Shown: positions 17,438 to 26,262, numbered from the stretch's first letter. The stretch is DNA of 64,000 bases from Bordetella genomosp. 10 (GCF_002261225.1 NZ_NEVM01000001.1:1240001-1304000), one strand, 5' to 3'. A program made the numbers and translations. Notes: a model not told the origin generated them from the letters alone.

Positions 17438-19687
17438 ATGGCACGCAAGTACAAAATCCTGACCGGCATCGTCACGGTGTTCATTTTATTCCTGGTCGTC
17501 GTGGTTATCGTGATCGCCACCTTCGACTGGAATCGCCTCAAGCCTTATATCGATAGCAAGGCGTCCGACGCCCTGGGCCGGCCCTTCGCCATCAACGGCG
17601 ACCTCAGCGTGGCCTGGCAGCGCGAGCCGGACGAAGGCGGCTGGCGGGCGTGGGTGCCCTGGCCGCACGTCACGGCCAACGACATCGTCATCGGCAATAC
17701 GGACTGGGGCAAGGCGCCGCAATTCGCGGCGCTCAAGCAGGCGCAATTCAGTATCTCTCCCCTGGGGCTGCTGCGGCACGCCATCGTCATCCGGCGCATC
17801 CAGTTGACGCAGCCGTCGGCCGACCTCGAGCGTCTGGCCGACGGACGCGCCAACTGGGTGTTCACGCCGAAGAAACAGGACGAGGACCAGAGCGAGCCGT
17901 CTTCCCCCTGGGCGCTGGATATCAACCAGATCGGCTTCGACAAGGGCCGGGTCGGCTATCACGATGTCACGCTGCAGGCCGACGTCGAGGTGACCGTGGA
18001 TCCCCTGGGCAAGCCGGTGCCCTTCGCCCAACTGGCCGGACCGGCGTTGGCCGGGGACCAGGCGGCCGCGCCGCGCGATTACGTATTCGGGTGGAGCGCG
18101 AAGGGACGCTTCAAGGGTCTGGACCTCACCGGGCAGGGCAAGGTCGGCGGGATGCTGGCCTTGCAGGACGCGGAGAATCCTTTCCCCTTGCAGGCCGACG
18201 TCGCCCTGGGCCATACCAAGGCGTCGGTGGTCGGCACGCTGACCAATCCCATGCACCTGGGCGCGCTGGACCTGCGGCTCAAGCTGGCGGGCGGCAGCAT
18301 GTCCGATCTCTATCCCCTGACCGGCGTGACCTTGCCGGACACGCCGCCCTATAGCACCGATGGCCACCTGACGGCGCGGCTGAACGACGCGCAAGGGTCG
18401 GTGTTCGAATACAAGGGCTTCAACGGCAAGGTGGGCAATAGCGATATCCATGGCGACGTGACCTACGCCGCCACCAAGCCGCGGCCGAAGCTGACGGGCA
18501 AGTTCACTTCGCAGTTGCTGCGTTTCGCCGACCTCGGTCCCTTGGTCGGAGCGGACACGGGCAAGAAGGGCGCGACGGATGCCGCCAAGGTGGCGGCGGC
18601 CGAGCGGGCCAGCGCTGCGGCGGCGGCCGCGGCTGCCAAGGAAGCCGCTGCCAAGGGCGACGCCTCGCAGGCGCAGGCGAAGAAAGACGAGGCCGCGTCG
18701 CACGCGACGGCCGCCGCCCATGCGCAGGGTTCGAGCCCCGCGCAACAGCCGGCCGACAAGGCCTTGCCGGTGCAGGAATTCCGGACCGAGCGCTGGCGCG
18801 ACATGGACGCGGACGTGACCCTGGAGGCCAGGCGCATCGTCCAGACCGCGGATCTTCCGATCTCGGATCTGCAGGCCCATGTGGTCCTCGACGATGGCAA
18901 GCTGACCTTGCAGCCGCTGCGCTTCGGCATGGCGGGCGGCTCGTTGAACGCGGACATCCAGTTGGATGGCAGCAAGCGGCCCATGCCCGGCAACGTCAAG
19001 ATCGCGGCGCGCAAGCTGCAGCTCAAGCAGTTGTTCCCCGGGGTCAAGTCGATGGAGAAGAGCCTGGGCGAACTCAATGGCGACGCCGCCATCACCGGCA
19101 CGGGCAATTCGGTGGCCGCCTTGCTGGGGACCGCCAACGGCGAGACCAAGCTCCTGATCAACGACGGCGTGATCAGCCGCAGCCTGATGGAGCTGGCCGG
19201 ACTGAACGTCGGCAATTACGTGGTCAGCAAGCTGTTCGGCGACGACGAGGTCAAGATCAATTGCGGCGCGGCCGACGTCGGCTTGAAGAACGGCCTGGCC
19301 ACCCCGCGCATCTTCGTGTTCGACACCGAGAATACGCTGGTGGAGATCGAGGGGAACGTGAACTTCAAGACCGAGGCGATCGACCTGGACATTACGCCGC
19401 ACAGCAAGGGGCTGCGGATCATTTCCCTGCGCTCGCCGCTGTACGTGGCAGGGACGTTGAAGAATCCCAAGCCGGGGGTGAAGGCCCTGCCGCTGGCCGC
19501 GCGCGGGGCGGGCGCGGTGGCGTTGGGCGCCTTGCTGACGCCGGCCGCCGGCCTGCTGGCCTTGATCGTGCCCAGCGCGGGCAGCGATAAAGAGAACGAA
19601 TGCAGCACGATGCTGCGGCAGATCCGCCAGCCGCCGAAGGCGCCGGCGCCCAAGGCCGCGCCGAAGTCGGCGAGCCAGGGGCGGTAA
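17438..19687 (+). CDS. AsmA-family inner-membrane-anchored protein
   Basis: Start ATG 17438 is chosen because a typical AsmA N-terminus follows: KYKILTGIVTVF and a single membrane helix, then DWNRLKPYIDSKASDALGRPFAINGDLSVAW. The product is 749 residues. The large periplasmic part consists of beta-rich repeats; an Ala/Lys-rich coiled segment near residues 380-440 is probably a lineage-specific insertion. The C-terminal AsmA domain has the usual NG-TKLLINDGVI and ITPHSKGLRIISLRSPLYVAGTL features. AsmA-like proteins take part in moving phospholipids to the outer membrane. The frame is open further upstream, but that part is arginine-rich. Confidence 0.92.
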   Translation: MARKYKILTGIVTVFILFLVVVVIVIATFDWNRLKPYIDSKASDALGRPFAINGDLSVAWQREPDEGGWRAWVPWPHVTANDIVIGNTDWGKAPQFAALKQAQFSISPLGLLRHAIVIRRIQLTQPSADLERLADGRANWVFTPKKQDEDQSEPSSPWALDINQIGFDKGRVGYHDVTLQADVEVTVDPLGKPVPFAQLAGPALAGDQAAAPRDYVFGWSAKGRFKGLDLTGQGKVGGMLALQDAENPFPLQADVALGHTKASVVGTLTNPMHLGALDLRLKLAGGSMSDLYPLTGVTLPDTPPYSTDGHLTARLNDAQGSVFEYKGFNGKVGNSDIHGDVTYAATKPRPKLTGKFTSQLLRFADLGPLVGADTGKKGATDAAKVAAAERASAAAAAAAAKEAAAKGDASQAQAKKDEAASHATAAAHAQGSSPAQQPADKALPVQEFRTERWRDMDADVTLEARRIVQTADLPISDLQAHVVLDDGKLTLQPLRFGMAGGSLNADIQLDGSKRPMPGNVKIAARKLQLKQLFPGVKSMEKSLGELNGDAAITGTGNSVAALLGTANGETKLLINDGVISRSLMELAGLNVGNYVVSKLFGDDEVKINCGAADVGLKNGLATPRIFVFDTENTLVEIEGNVNFKTEAIDLDITPHSKGLRIISLRSPLYVAGTLKNPKPGVKALPLAARGAGAVALGALLTPAAGLLALIVPSAGSDKENECSTMLRQIRQPPKAPAPKAAPKSASQGR

Positions 19688-19724
19688 GGGTCGGCGGCCA
19701 GGCCGCGGCGGGTGGGCGTCAGCG

Positions 19725-21323
19725 TCAGGCCGCGTGGCGCCGGGTGACGGCCAGGTAGCCGTCCGGACCGTCCGGCTGGGCGATGCAAGTCAGGTTGCGG
19801 CCGGCATTCTTGGCGTGATAGAGCGCCTTGTCGGCTTCCTTGAGCGCGCCCTCCAGGTTCTTGCCATGCTCCGGGAAGCGGGCCACGCCGATGGAGATCG
19901 TCACGGGGCCGCGGGTGGCGTTGGGCGTCTTGTGCATGGCGCCACGCAGCCGCTCCGCCGCGCTGACCGCGTCTTCCAGCGAGGTGCCCGGCATCAGCAC
20001 CGTGAATTCCTCGCCGCCCGGCCGCGCCAGGATGTCGTTGCTGCGCGAGCCATTGCGCATCAGCGTCGCCAGGCCGCGGATCACCTCGTCGCCGACGTCG
20101 TGGCCGAAGCGGTCGTTGACGGACTTGAAGTTGTCGATATCGATGGCGAGCACGGCCACCGGGACGCCGGTGGAGGCGAACTCGTCCACGGCCTTGACGA
20201 GGCCGCGCCGGTTCAGCAAGGCGGTCAAGGCGTCCGTATTCGACTCGCGGCGCAGATTGCGCATTTTGTGGTTGATGCTGCCCAGGCCGGTAAGCAGGGC
20301 GCGCTTGAGCTCGGTCGATTCGAAATACCAGGAGCGGACGCGGCGGATGCGGTCCGCGGCTTCGTTCTGGTCGATCTGCTTGGCGACGCTGGCCAATTCC
20401 CATAGCGGCCGGGCGATCAGCTTGGACAGCCAGCCGATGCAGAACAGGAGGATGAGCAGCAGGGGCAGGGAATTGCGGATGGTCATCCACAGCAATTCGT
20501 CCATGCGCCGCAGCGTGCCCTCCAGGGGGCGCTGGGCCACCAGGCCCCAGCCGGTGGACGCCACCACGGCGAAGCCCGCCAGCATGGGCACGCCGCGGGT
20601 GTTGACGACCTGTTCCTGTCCGCTCACGCCTTTCATGAGTTCGGCGACCACGTTGTTGCGGGTGGCCGATTCGCCGATGCGGGCGGCGTCCGGGTGGTAG
20701 ATCAGCGTGCCGTTGCGGTCGACCACGTACAGGTAGGAGCCGTCCCGGTAGTAATGGTCGCCCAGCAGCCGGTGCAGCCCACTTGCGGCGTGCAGGTACA
20801 GCGTGCCGCCGATGAAGCCGAGGTAATTGCCGCTCTTGTCGAAGATCGGCTGGGAATAGATGATCACCCAGCGGCCGGTGGCCGCGACGAAGGGGTCGCT
20901 GACCATGGGCTTGCGCTGGGCCAGGGCGTCGCGCACGCCCTTGCTTTCCAGTTGCGTGCCGACCATGCTGGCAAGCGGCGGCGACATCGCGGCGACCTTG
21001 CCGTCGGCGCGCACGATCACCACGGAGTTGTAGTGGTCGCTCTGGCGTTGCAGGCGCTCGGTTTCCTGCTCCATCAGCGCCGGGTGCAGGGCCATGTCGG
21101 CGAGAATGCCCGCGCTGTAGGCCAGTTCGCGGTGGATTTCATTGACGTAGCCGTCGGCCGCGCCCGCCAGCTTGGCGGCGTAGGCGCGATTGCCTTCCAG
21201 GGTGTTGTTCAACAGGATTTCGCGCTGGACCCGGTAGCTGGCGTAAAAGCTGTTGCTCAGGGCCACCATGACGGAAAGCAGGCAGAACCAGAGAATGAGG
21301 CGGCGCAGATCTATGCGAAACAT
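19725..21323 (-). CDS. Membrane diguanylate cyclase with periplasmic Cache sensor
   Basis: A 532-residue protein: a membrane helix (about 8-28), a periplasmic double-Cache sensor (about 40-270), a second helix (about 283-305), a HAMP-like linker, and a GGDEF domain (about 355-515) with an intact GGEEF active site and the preceding DIDNFKSVNDRFGHDVGD metal-binding segment. It should make c-di-GMP in response to a periplasmic signal. An RxxD inhibitory site is not evident. It is convergent with the AsmA gene. Confidence 0.94.
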   Translation of the reverse strand: MFRIDLRRLILWFCLLSVMVALSNSFYASYRVQREILLNNTLEGNRAYAAKLAGAADGYVNEIHRELAYSAGILADMALHPALMEQETERLQRQSDHYNSVVIVRADGKVAAMSPPLASMVGTQLESKGVRDALAQRKPMVSDPFVAATGRWVIIYSQPIFDKSGNYLGFIGGTLYLHAASGLHRLLGDHYYRDGSYLYVVDRNGTLIYHPDAARIGESATRNNVVAELMKGVSGQEQVVNTRGVPMLAGFAVVASTGWGLVAQRPLEGTLRRMDELLWMTIRNSLPLLLILLFCIGWLSKLIARPLWELASVAKQIDQNEAADRIRRVRSWYFESTELKRALLTGLGSINHKMRNLRRESNTDALTALLNRRGLVKAVDEFASTGVPVAVLAIDIDNFKSVNDRFGHDVGDEVIRGLATLMRNGSRSNDILARPGGEEFTVLMPGTSLEDAVSAAERLRGAMHKTPNATRGPVTISIGVARFPEHGKNLEGALKEADKALYHAKNAGRNLTCIAQPDGPDGYLAVTRRHAA

Positions 21324-21822
21324 GGCTGCGGTGTGGGGGCCGGCGTCCGCCCGGGAGGGGGGGCCAGCAGGTTGTCATCTTCCAGCATCGTCATTCTGTT
21401 CAGGTCGTCGATCTGGCCGCGGCTCTCGCTTCGCCGGCCGTAACGCTCGCCAACAAATTTGGCGGTGCAACAATCCGACTCATCTGTCGGAAACATCCGT
21501 AACGCGTCGGCACGCGTTCGCGGTCGCTACGGCACGTGAGGCGATTCTAACCGGGGGGATCGGGGAATCGTTTGTCCTATGTCTACTTCCTTTGGGGACG
21601 GGGTGGGGGAAGTGGAGGGGGGATTACAAAGTGCGGTTTTTTGGCGGGGGCGTGTGTGGCAAAGTATTCCTTGATTTGAGGTGATGATACGGGGGAGTTG
21701 GGGCGAAGCCGGTTGGTGGGGCTTGCGCGGGGACTGCGCGAGGTGGGCTCGACGGGGGGCGCCGGGGAGGTAGGACAGTGTCCGTGATTGCCGTCCCCGT
21801 TTCGGTATGGAAAGGCAGGGAG
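21324..21822. other. Intergenic region between the diguanylate cyclase and the tRNA promoter
   Basis: About 500 bases with no credible gene. It must contain the leftward promoter of the cyclase gene. The notable feature is a cluster of G-runs at 21594-21622, listed separately. Confidence 0.45.
21594..21622 (+). other. G-quadruplex-type G-run cluster
   Basis: Four runs of at least four guanines occur within 29 bases: 21594-21597, 21600-21603, 21605-21609 and 21617-21622, with loops of 2, 1 and 7 bases. This meets the usual definition of an intramolecular G-quadruplex on the + strand. It lies about 270 bases upstream of the cyclase start and about 220 bases before the tRNA promoter. Confidence 0.6.
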
Positions 21823-21851
21823 TTGGACAAGCGCCAAAAACTATGTATAAT
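21823..21851 (+). promoter_or_regulatory. Sigma-70 promoter of tRNA-Lys
   Basis: A -35 box TTGGAC at 21823-21828 and a perfect -10 box TATAAT at 21846-21851 are separated by 17 bases. Transcription would start near 21858, giving about a 48-base leader before the tRNA. Confidence 0.85.
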
Positions 21852-21905
21852 CTTCTTCTCAGCAGTTGCAGCGCGGTACGAAGTGCCTAGCGATGTAGCG
21901 GTGCC

Positions 21906-21981
21906 GGGCTGTTAGCTCAGTTGGTAGAGCAGCGGACTCTTAATCCGTAGGTCGAGTGTTCGAGCCACTCACAGCCCACCA
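21906..21981 (+). tRNA. tRNA-Lys (anticodon CTT)
   Basis: A 76-base complete cloverleaf: acceptor arms GGGCTGT / ACAGCCC, D arm GCTC-AGTTGGTA-GAGC, anticodon stem GCGGA / TCCGT with loop CTCTTAA (anticodon CTT, reading AAG), T arm GAGTG-TTCGAGC-CACTC and an encoded CCA end. A promoter lies upstream and a terminator downstream, so it is a single-gene unit. Confidence 0.97.
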
Positions 21982-21997
21982 GGAATATCAAGCATTT

Positions 21998-22023
21998 AGG
22001 CCAGTCTTCGGACTGGCCTTTTT
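21998..22023 (+). terminator. Rho-independent terminator of tRNA-Lys
   Basis: AGGCCAGTC (21998-22006), a TTCG tetraloop and GACTGGCCT (22011-22019) form a perfect 9-bp stem followed by a T run. It starts 17 bases after the tRNA CCA end. Confidence 0.92.
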
Positions 22024-22328
22024 GCTTCTTCCCTCGCCGTGTCCGACTTGTGTCCGAAATTTCCGGCGCGAGAATCGAGACAAATTGAGACGCCGGCTGC
22101 ATCCTTGTCGGCCAGCGCCGTCTGCCGCCCCAGTTCCACCTCGGCTTCGCGCTTGCCCATGCCGAGAAAGCGCGTCATCCACGCCTGGGCATGGCAAGGT
22201 CTTCTGGCCGGCATCGCGCAAAGGCCCCGGCGCATTGTGGTCGGCATGGTATGGGGGAAGTCCCGCGCGACATCGATTAACTCCATAATAGCTGTCGACA
22301 TCCTTGCCCAATGACAGCTTGCCCCATC
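22024..22328. other. Unexplained spacer between the tRNA terminator and the TetR gene
   Basis: About 300 bases with no gene I can defend. It starts with a GTGTCCGA direct repeat pair (22038-22056 region: GTGTCCGACTTGTGTCCGA). The minus-strand frame over 22000-22200 contains a hydrophilic stretch that could be the end of a decayed gene. A position directly downstream of a tRNA makes it a candidate island boundary. Confidence 0.35.
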
Positions 22329-22925
22329 ATGAATCGTCATAACCGCGGCCGACCGCGCGAGTTCGATATGGATGAAGTGCTGGACAAAGCCATAGGCGTA
22401 TTCAGGACGCAGGGCTACCACGCCACGTCCATCAACGATCTGGCTGCTGCCACGGGATTGGCAGGCGGGAGCCTATATAAGGCATTCCGAGTCAAGGATG
22501 CCGTGTTCCGAGCGGCGTTCGAGCGTTACAACGACATCCGAAACGGCCAAATCAAACGACTCCTCGAAATGGACAAAACGGGGCGCGAGAAGATCCGCGA
22601 GCTGATCTCGCTGTATGTCGAGAGCTCTCATGGCGAAAAAGGCCGGCAAGGGTGTCTGGTCGTCGGCAGCGCCGTGGAGCTTTCCACGTTGGAGCGCAGC
22701 AGCGCGAAGTACGTCGAAGATGCCTTGGCTCGTCTGCAAAAGACCATCGAGACGCTGATAAGGATGGGACAGGCCGACGGATCGATTCCTCAATCAGTGG
22801 AGGTAACGGCCGCCTCCCGATTCATCTTGTGCCTGCTGCAAGGCCTGCGCGTCATCGGGAAAACCGCGCCCACGAAACGAGAAACGGCCGCAGCGGCTGA
22901 TTTGGCGCTGAAAATTCTCAGCTAA
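22329..22925 (+). CDS. TetR/AcrR-family repressor
   Basis: A 198-residue regulator. The N-terminal DNA-binding domain (about residues 8-55) has the usual RGRPREFDMDEVLDKAIGVF and the helix-turn-helix TSINDLAAATGLAGGSLYKAF; the rest is a ligand-binding helical domain. The start at 22329 is preferred to 22311 because RGRPREF lies at the usual distance; neither has a clear ribosome binding site. It stands just upstream of an MFS exporter gene whose promoter carries a TetR-type palindrome, so it probably represses that gene. GC content is lower than in the flanking regions (34 of 60 at 22561-22620). Confidence 0.93.
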   Translation: MNRHNRGRPREFDMDEVLDKAIGVFRTQGYHATSINDLAAATGLAGGSLYKAFRVKDAVFRAAFERYNDIRNGQIKRLLEMDKTGREKIRELISLYVESSHGEKGRQGCLVVGSAVELSTLERSSAKYVEDALARLQKTIETLIRMGQADGSIPQSVEVTAASRFILCLLQGLRVIGKTAPTKRETAAAADLALKILS

Positions 22926-22948
22926 TTTTTTTGTCTATTTTTTTGTCT
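22925..22948 (+). repeat. Two perfect 12-bp tandem repeats before the MFS promoter
   Basis: ATTTTTTTGTCT occurs at 22925-22936 and again at 22937-22948 with no mismatch. The second copy supplies a possible -35 element (TTGTCT 22943-22948). The first base of the array is the last base of the tetR stop codon. Confidence 0.85.
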
Positions 22949-22974
22949 ATTTAGGAGATGATCATATCCTAAAT
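22949..22974. promoter_or_regulatory. Palindromic TetR-type operator overlapping the MFS promoter
   Basis: A 26-base palindrome: arms ATTTAGGA (22949-22956) and TCCTAAAT (22967-22974) around a core containing TGATCA (22959-22964). Twelve of 13 base pairs match; only 22957/22966 breaks symmetry. It lies over a candidate promoter TTGTCT (22943-22948) - 16 bases - TATCCT (22965-22970), so binding would block transcription of the MFS gene. Confidence 0.72.
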
Positions 22975-22988
22975 TGGAGGATGCGCCC

Positions 22989-24212
22989 GTGGAAACAAAA
23001 TGCGCTGATGAACCGGCATCGAGGTCGCCCGAACAACCCATGCCTATGGGTCTAACGCTTCTGCTTGCAACGACTTGCGGGATGATGGCGGCCAGTATCT
23101 ATTATGTGCAGCCGCTGATAGGCCCGATCAGTACCGCGCTTGGCCTCTCTCATCAGGCATCCGGTTTGATCGTCACCATGACGCAGGTGGGCTATGGCGC
23201 CAGCTTGTTGCTGATTGCGCCGCTTGCCGACGTTATCGAAAACCGCCGATTAATCGTCGGTGCCGTCTTGGCCAGTGCGCTTGCGTTGGGTAGCGCAGCG
23301 CTCACCGGGGGCACTATTTCATTCCTGGTGGCCATGCTCTTCGTCGGACTCAGTGCCGTCGCCTCGCAGATCGTGGTTCCTTTTGCTTCCCATCTCGTGG
23401 AGGAACGGATACGCGGGCGGGTCGTGGGAAACGTCGTGAGTGGAATCATGCTCGGCATCATGCTGTCCCGCCCGATTGCCAGTTTCCTGACGGACATATC
23501 GTCCTGGCGTACCGTGTTCGCGGTATCGGCCGCGGCGATGACCGTGCTTGCGATCGTCCTTTCCTTGTGCCTGCCACAACGCCGTCCGGCAAGCGCAATG
23601 GGCTACGCGGCCCTTCTCGCATCGATAGCACGCCTGTTCGCTGAAACGCCGTTGCTACGGCGCCGCGCCGCCTATCATGCCTTGCTCTTTGGCGCCTTCA
23701 GCTTGTTTTGGACTACCGTGCCGCTTTTTCTCGCGGGACCCGGCTTCCGTTTGACCCAGGCCGGCATTGCCTGGTTTGCATTGGTGGGGGTCGCAGGGGC
23801 CGTTGCCGCGCCGCTGGCGGGCCGATTGGCCGATAAGGGACGGACACGCCTTGCGACAGGGGGAGCCATGATGCTCGTCGCCGTGGCACTGCTGCTGACG
23901 CATATCGATCCGGGTCAATCTTCCATCCGTCTTACCATCCTCGCCCTGGCGGCGATTGTGCTGGACTTCGGCGTTTCGATGAACCTGGTTGTCGGTCAGC
24001 GTGCAATCTTCGCATTGGCGCCGGAACATCGCTCCCGCCTGAATGGCCTTTACATCGCGATTTTCTTCATGGGCGGCGCGCTCGGCTCGGCCGTCGGGGC
24101 ATGGTCTTTTGATCGCGCTGGATGGAGTCTCGCGTCGTGGATCGGATTTGCGCTGCCGGTTCTGGCGCTGATCTTTTTCACGACGGAACGACAGGCCCGC
24201 AGTTCCGCGTAG
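22989..24212 (+). CDS. MFS-type drug/sugar efflux transporter
   Basis: GTG 22989 is chosen because GGAGG (22976-22980) lies 8 bases upstream; the frame also opens at TTG 22974 but that is inside the operator. The 407-residue product has about 12 membrane helices and the MFS motif A-like loop (LADVIENRRLI) after helix 2. It resembles the DHA-type exporters in which a central loop separates two six-helix halves. The operator and TetR gene just upstream point to substrate-induced export of a toxic compound; the substrate is unknown. Confidence 0.9.
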   Translation: METKCADEPASRSPEQPMPMGLTLLLATTCGMMAASIYYVQPLIGPISTALGLSHQASGLIVTMTQVGYGASLLLIAPLADVIENRRLIVGAVLASALALGSAALTGGTISFLVAMLFVGLSAVASQIVVPFASHLVEERIRGRVVGNVVSGIMLGIMLSRPIASFLTDISSWRTVFAVSAAAMTVLAIVLSLCLPQRRPASAMGYAALLASIARLFAETPLLRRRAAYHALLFGAFSLFWTTVPLFLAGPGFRLTQAGIAWFALVGVAGAVAAPLAGRLADKGRTRLATGGAMMLVAVALLLTHIDPGQSSIRLTILALAAIVLDFGVSMNLVVGQRAIFALAPEHRSRLNGLYIAIFFMGGALGSAVGAWSFDRAGWSLASWIGFALPVLALIFFTTERQARSSA

Positions 24213-24356
24213 CGCGCGTACAGCTTTGAAATACCGATCGCGGCATCGCGGGACTGGACCCAGCCACAAGACGACGTTACCGAACCGGAGCAAGCCCTTG
24301 CCGGCCGCGGCCAGTTCGAGGCGCTGCTGCGCAGCGGCAAGCGGCTCACGGTCTGA
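24213..24356 (+). pseudogene. Open fragment directly after the MFS stop, possible gene remnant
   Basis: After the MFS stop codon the same frame stays open for 47 codons, with protein-like sequence (FEIPIAASRDWTQPQDDV and FEALLRSGKRLTV) to TGA 24354-24356, but with no start codon or ribosome binding site. It partly overlaps the 3' end of the LysR gene on the other strand. It may be the tail of a lost gene or chance. No family is recognised. Confidence 0.2.
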
Positions 24357-25197
24357 GCGCCGCGCGTAGGAAACCCTCCAAGCATTCCACGGCGCTCGTC
24401 CTTGAATTTGCATTTCGCAAGATGCCGATTTCAAGCGTTTCAAGCTCTGGCAGCCCCTCTTTCCGTCCGATCACTTGCAACGCGGGCGGAACGCTGCAAA
24501 GGGCCAGGCCGGCAATAGCCAGCCCAGCCTGCACTACCGCGATGAGACCGAGAAGGCTGGCACTCGAATAGGTGCAGCGATAAGGTCGCCTCTCGACGTC
24601 AAGCGCATTCAAGACCCGCATTCGCGCCGCGCACCCGGCCTCGAACAAAGCGACCGGAAGCGGATCGTCCTGCCATGCGACATGAGAGGGTGAAGCAACC
24701 CAGACAAAGGGTTCCCGCCGTACGACCTCGATAGCCTGATCGGGCAGGCGGGTGACGATCGCCAGATCGATCCGCCCCGCACCGATGGCCTCCACCAAGG
24801 CAGACGACGGCTCACAGACCAGCTCTACGGTTACCAAAGCATGCTCGGCTGCGAAGCGCGCCAATACGGGCGGCAACAGGTAGGCGGCATAATCGTCGGG
24901 AACGCCGAGACGCACGCATCCTATTTCCTCCGGCTGCGTGATGCTTGCCCAGGCCTCGTCGGACAATTTCAAGAGTCGGCGCGCATGAACCAGCAGTTCG
25001 GTTCCAGCCGCGTTCGGAACGACGGCTTTGACGCCACGGATCAGCAACGGCTTGCCGACCGTCTGTTCGAGCCGCTGCATTTGCATGCTCACGGCAGACT
25101 GGCTGCGGCCGATCTTTGGAGCCGCGTGGGAAAAACTTCCCGCCTCGACAACGGCGACAAAAGTTTTCAGAAGATCCCGATCAAGTGGTGTTGGCAT
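24346..25197 (-). CDS. LysR-family transcriptional regulator
   Basis: A 283-residue regulator. ATG 25197 is chosen because the winged helix-turn-helix begins right after it (DRDLLKTFVAVVEAGSFSHAAPKIGRSQSAVSMQMQRLE); an earlier frame start at 25266 adds an unlikely hydrophilic leader. The C-terminal effector domain begins near residue 90. It is divergent from the EamA transporter gene 98 bases away, the usual layout of a LysR protein with its target. Confidence 0.93.
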   Translation of the reverse strand: MPTPLDRDLLKTFVAVVEAGSFSHAAPKIGRSQSAVSMQMQRLEQTVGKPLLIRGVKAVVPNAAGTELLVHARRLLKLSDEAWASITQPEEIGCVRLGVPDDYAAYLLPPVLARFAAEHALVTVELVCEPSSALVEAIGAGRIDLAIVTRLPDQAIEVVRREPFVWVASPSHVAWQDDPLPVALFEAGCAARMRVLNALDVERRPYRCTYSSASLLGLIAVVQAGLAIAGLALCSVPPALQVIGRKEGLPELETLEIGILRNANSRTSAVECLEGFLRAALRP

Positions 25198-25295
25198 TGC
25201 TCTATCAGTATATCGAATGGCTTCCTTCAAATTTATTCGTTTGATTGACGCCTGATCGATCGGCAAAATCCCTCATATTGACAGAGAGCGCTGCC

Positions 25296-26192
25296 ATGAG
25301 CGAAGTGCCATCCATCCAATTTCCTGCTGCCCGCCTGGCTCTGGCCATGGCGGTCATTGGCACGGTGGGCGCTTTCGCCACGCAGGCCGGTCTCGATCCG
25401 ATCACCACGGTCTTCTGGCGCTGCGTATTCGCTGCCATATTTCTCGGCATCTGGTGTCTGGCGCGAGGACTTCTGCCGGACCGCGGCCTGTCGGCCAAAT
25501 CGATAGGGTTCGCCGCGCTTGGCGGCGTCTGTATGGTGTTGAGCTGGGCGGGCTTTTTCGCCGGCTTCGCCATGACTTCGATCGCCACCACTACCATCGT
25601 CTATCACATCCAGCCCTTCTTCGTGGTGCTGATCGGCATAACGGTGTTCAAGGAGCGCATCACGCTCGACCAGCTTGTGTGGATGGTCGGCGCCTTCATC
25701 GGGGTCGTGCTTGCGAGCGGCCTAGTCATGTCATCCAGACCCATCTCCGCGGCCTGGATGCTCGGGATCGCGGTGACACTGGGAGCCGCGCTCCTCTATG
25801 CCATTGCCACAATTCTCGCTAAAGGGCTTGGCCGACAGCGGCCGGAGATCACCATCCTTTGCCAGACGGTCGTCGGGATCGTTCTGCTTGCACCCTTTGC
25901 CGATCTTGGCCGCTCCGTGCCGCTGGCGTCTTGGGGCTGGCTCGTCGGCATCGGCATGCTGCATACAGGCGTCGCCTACGTGCTGATGTATTCGGCCTAT
26001 CCGCGCCTGACGACACCGGTCATTGGCGTATTGACCTTCATCTATCCCATCGTCGCTATTGTCATTGACTGGGCTTTCTACGACCATCCGCTAGGGTTCA
26101 TGCAGGCAGTCGGCATGCTACTCATTGCGCTAGGAACGCTGGGAGTGCGGCTCGGCTGGCGCGTGTTACCTCGCGGAGCTTCCGCGGCTTAG
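25296..26192 (+). CDS. EamA/DMT-superfamily transporter
   Basis: A 298-residue protein with ten hydrophobic helices arranged as two EamA halves (residues about 10-140 and 150-290). Start ATG 25296 has AGAGAG upstream. Transporters of this type export amino acids, metabolites or drugs. It lies divergently from the LysR gene, which probably controls it. GC content is lower than in region 26300 onward. Confidence 0.9.
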   Translation: MSEVPSIQFPAARLALAMAVIGTVGAFATQAGLDPITTVFWRCVFAAIFLGIWCLARGLLPDRGLSAKSIGFAALGGVCMVLSWAGFFAGFAMTSIATTTIVYHIQPFFVVLIGITVFKERITLDQLVWMVGAFIGVVLASGLVMSSRPISAAWMLGIAVTLGAALLYAIATILAKGLGRQRPEITILCQTVVGIVLLAPFADLGRSVPLASWGWLVGIGMLHTGVAYVLMYSAYPRLTTPVIGVLTFIYPIVAIVIDWAFYDHPLGFMQAVGMLLIALGTLGVRLGWRVLPRGASAA

Positions 26193-26242
26193 CGTGGAAT
26201 ATCGCCTCTCCCGCAAACGATTCCCCGCAGTGCCGCTTCCGT

Positions 26243-26262
26243 CGGCCAGTTTGACCTGGCCG
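26243..26262. terminator. Hairpin between convergent EamA and amidase genes
   Basis: CGGCCAG (26243-26249) and CTGGCCG (26256-26262) form a perfect 7-bp stem with a 6-base loop in the space between two convergent genes. There is no T tract, so termination is only probable. Confidence 0.35.

Noticed and set aside
15273..17462. A 729-codon plus-strand frame over the sulfatase gene
   Set aside because: Antisense to an enzyme with membrane helices and metal motifs. The frame is Arg/Gly/His-rich with no family features.
22024..22200. Remnant of an integrase next to tRNA-Lys
   Set aside because: No tyrosine-recombinase motif can be seen in any frame; the minus-strand frame is protein-like but not recognisable.
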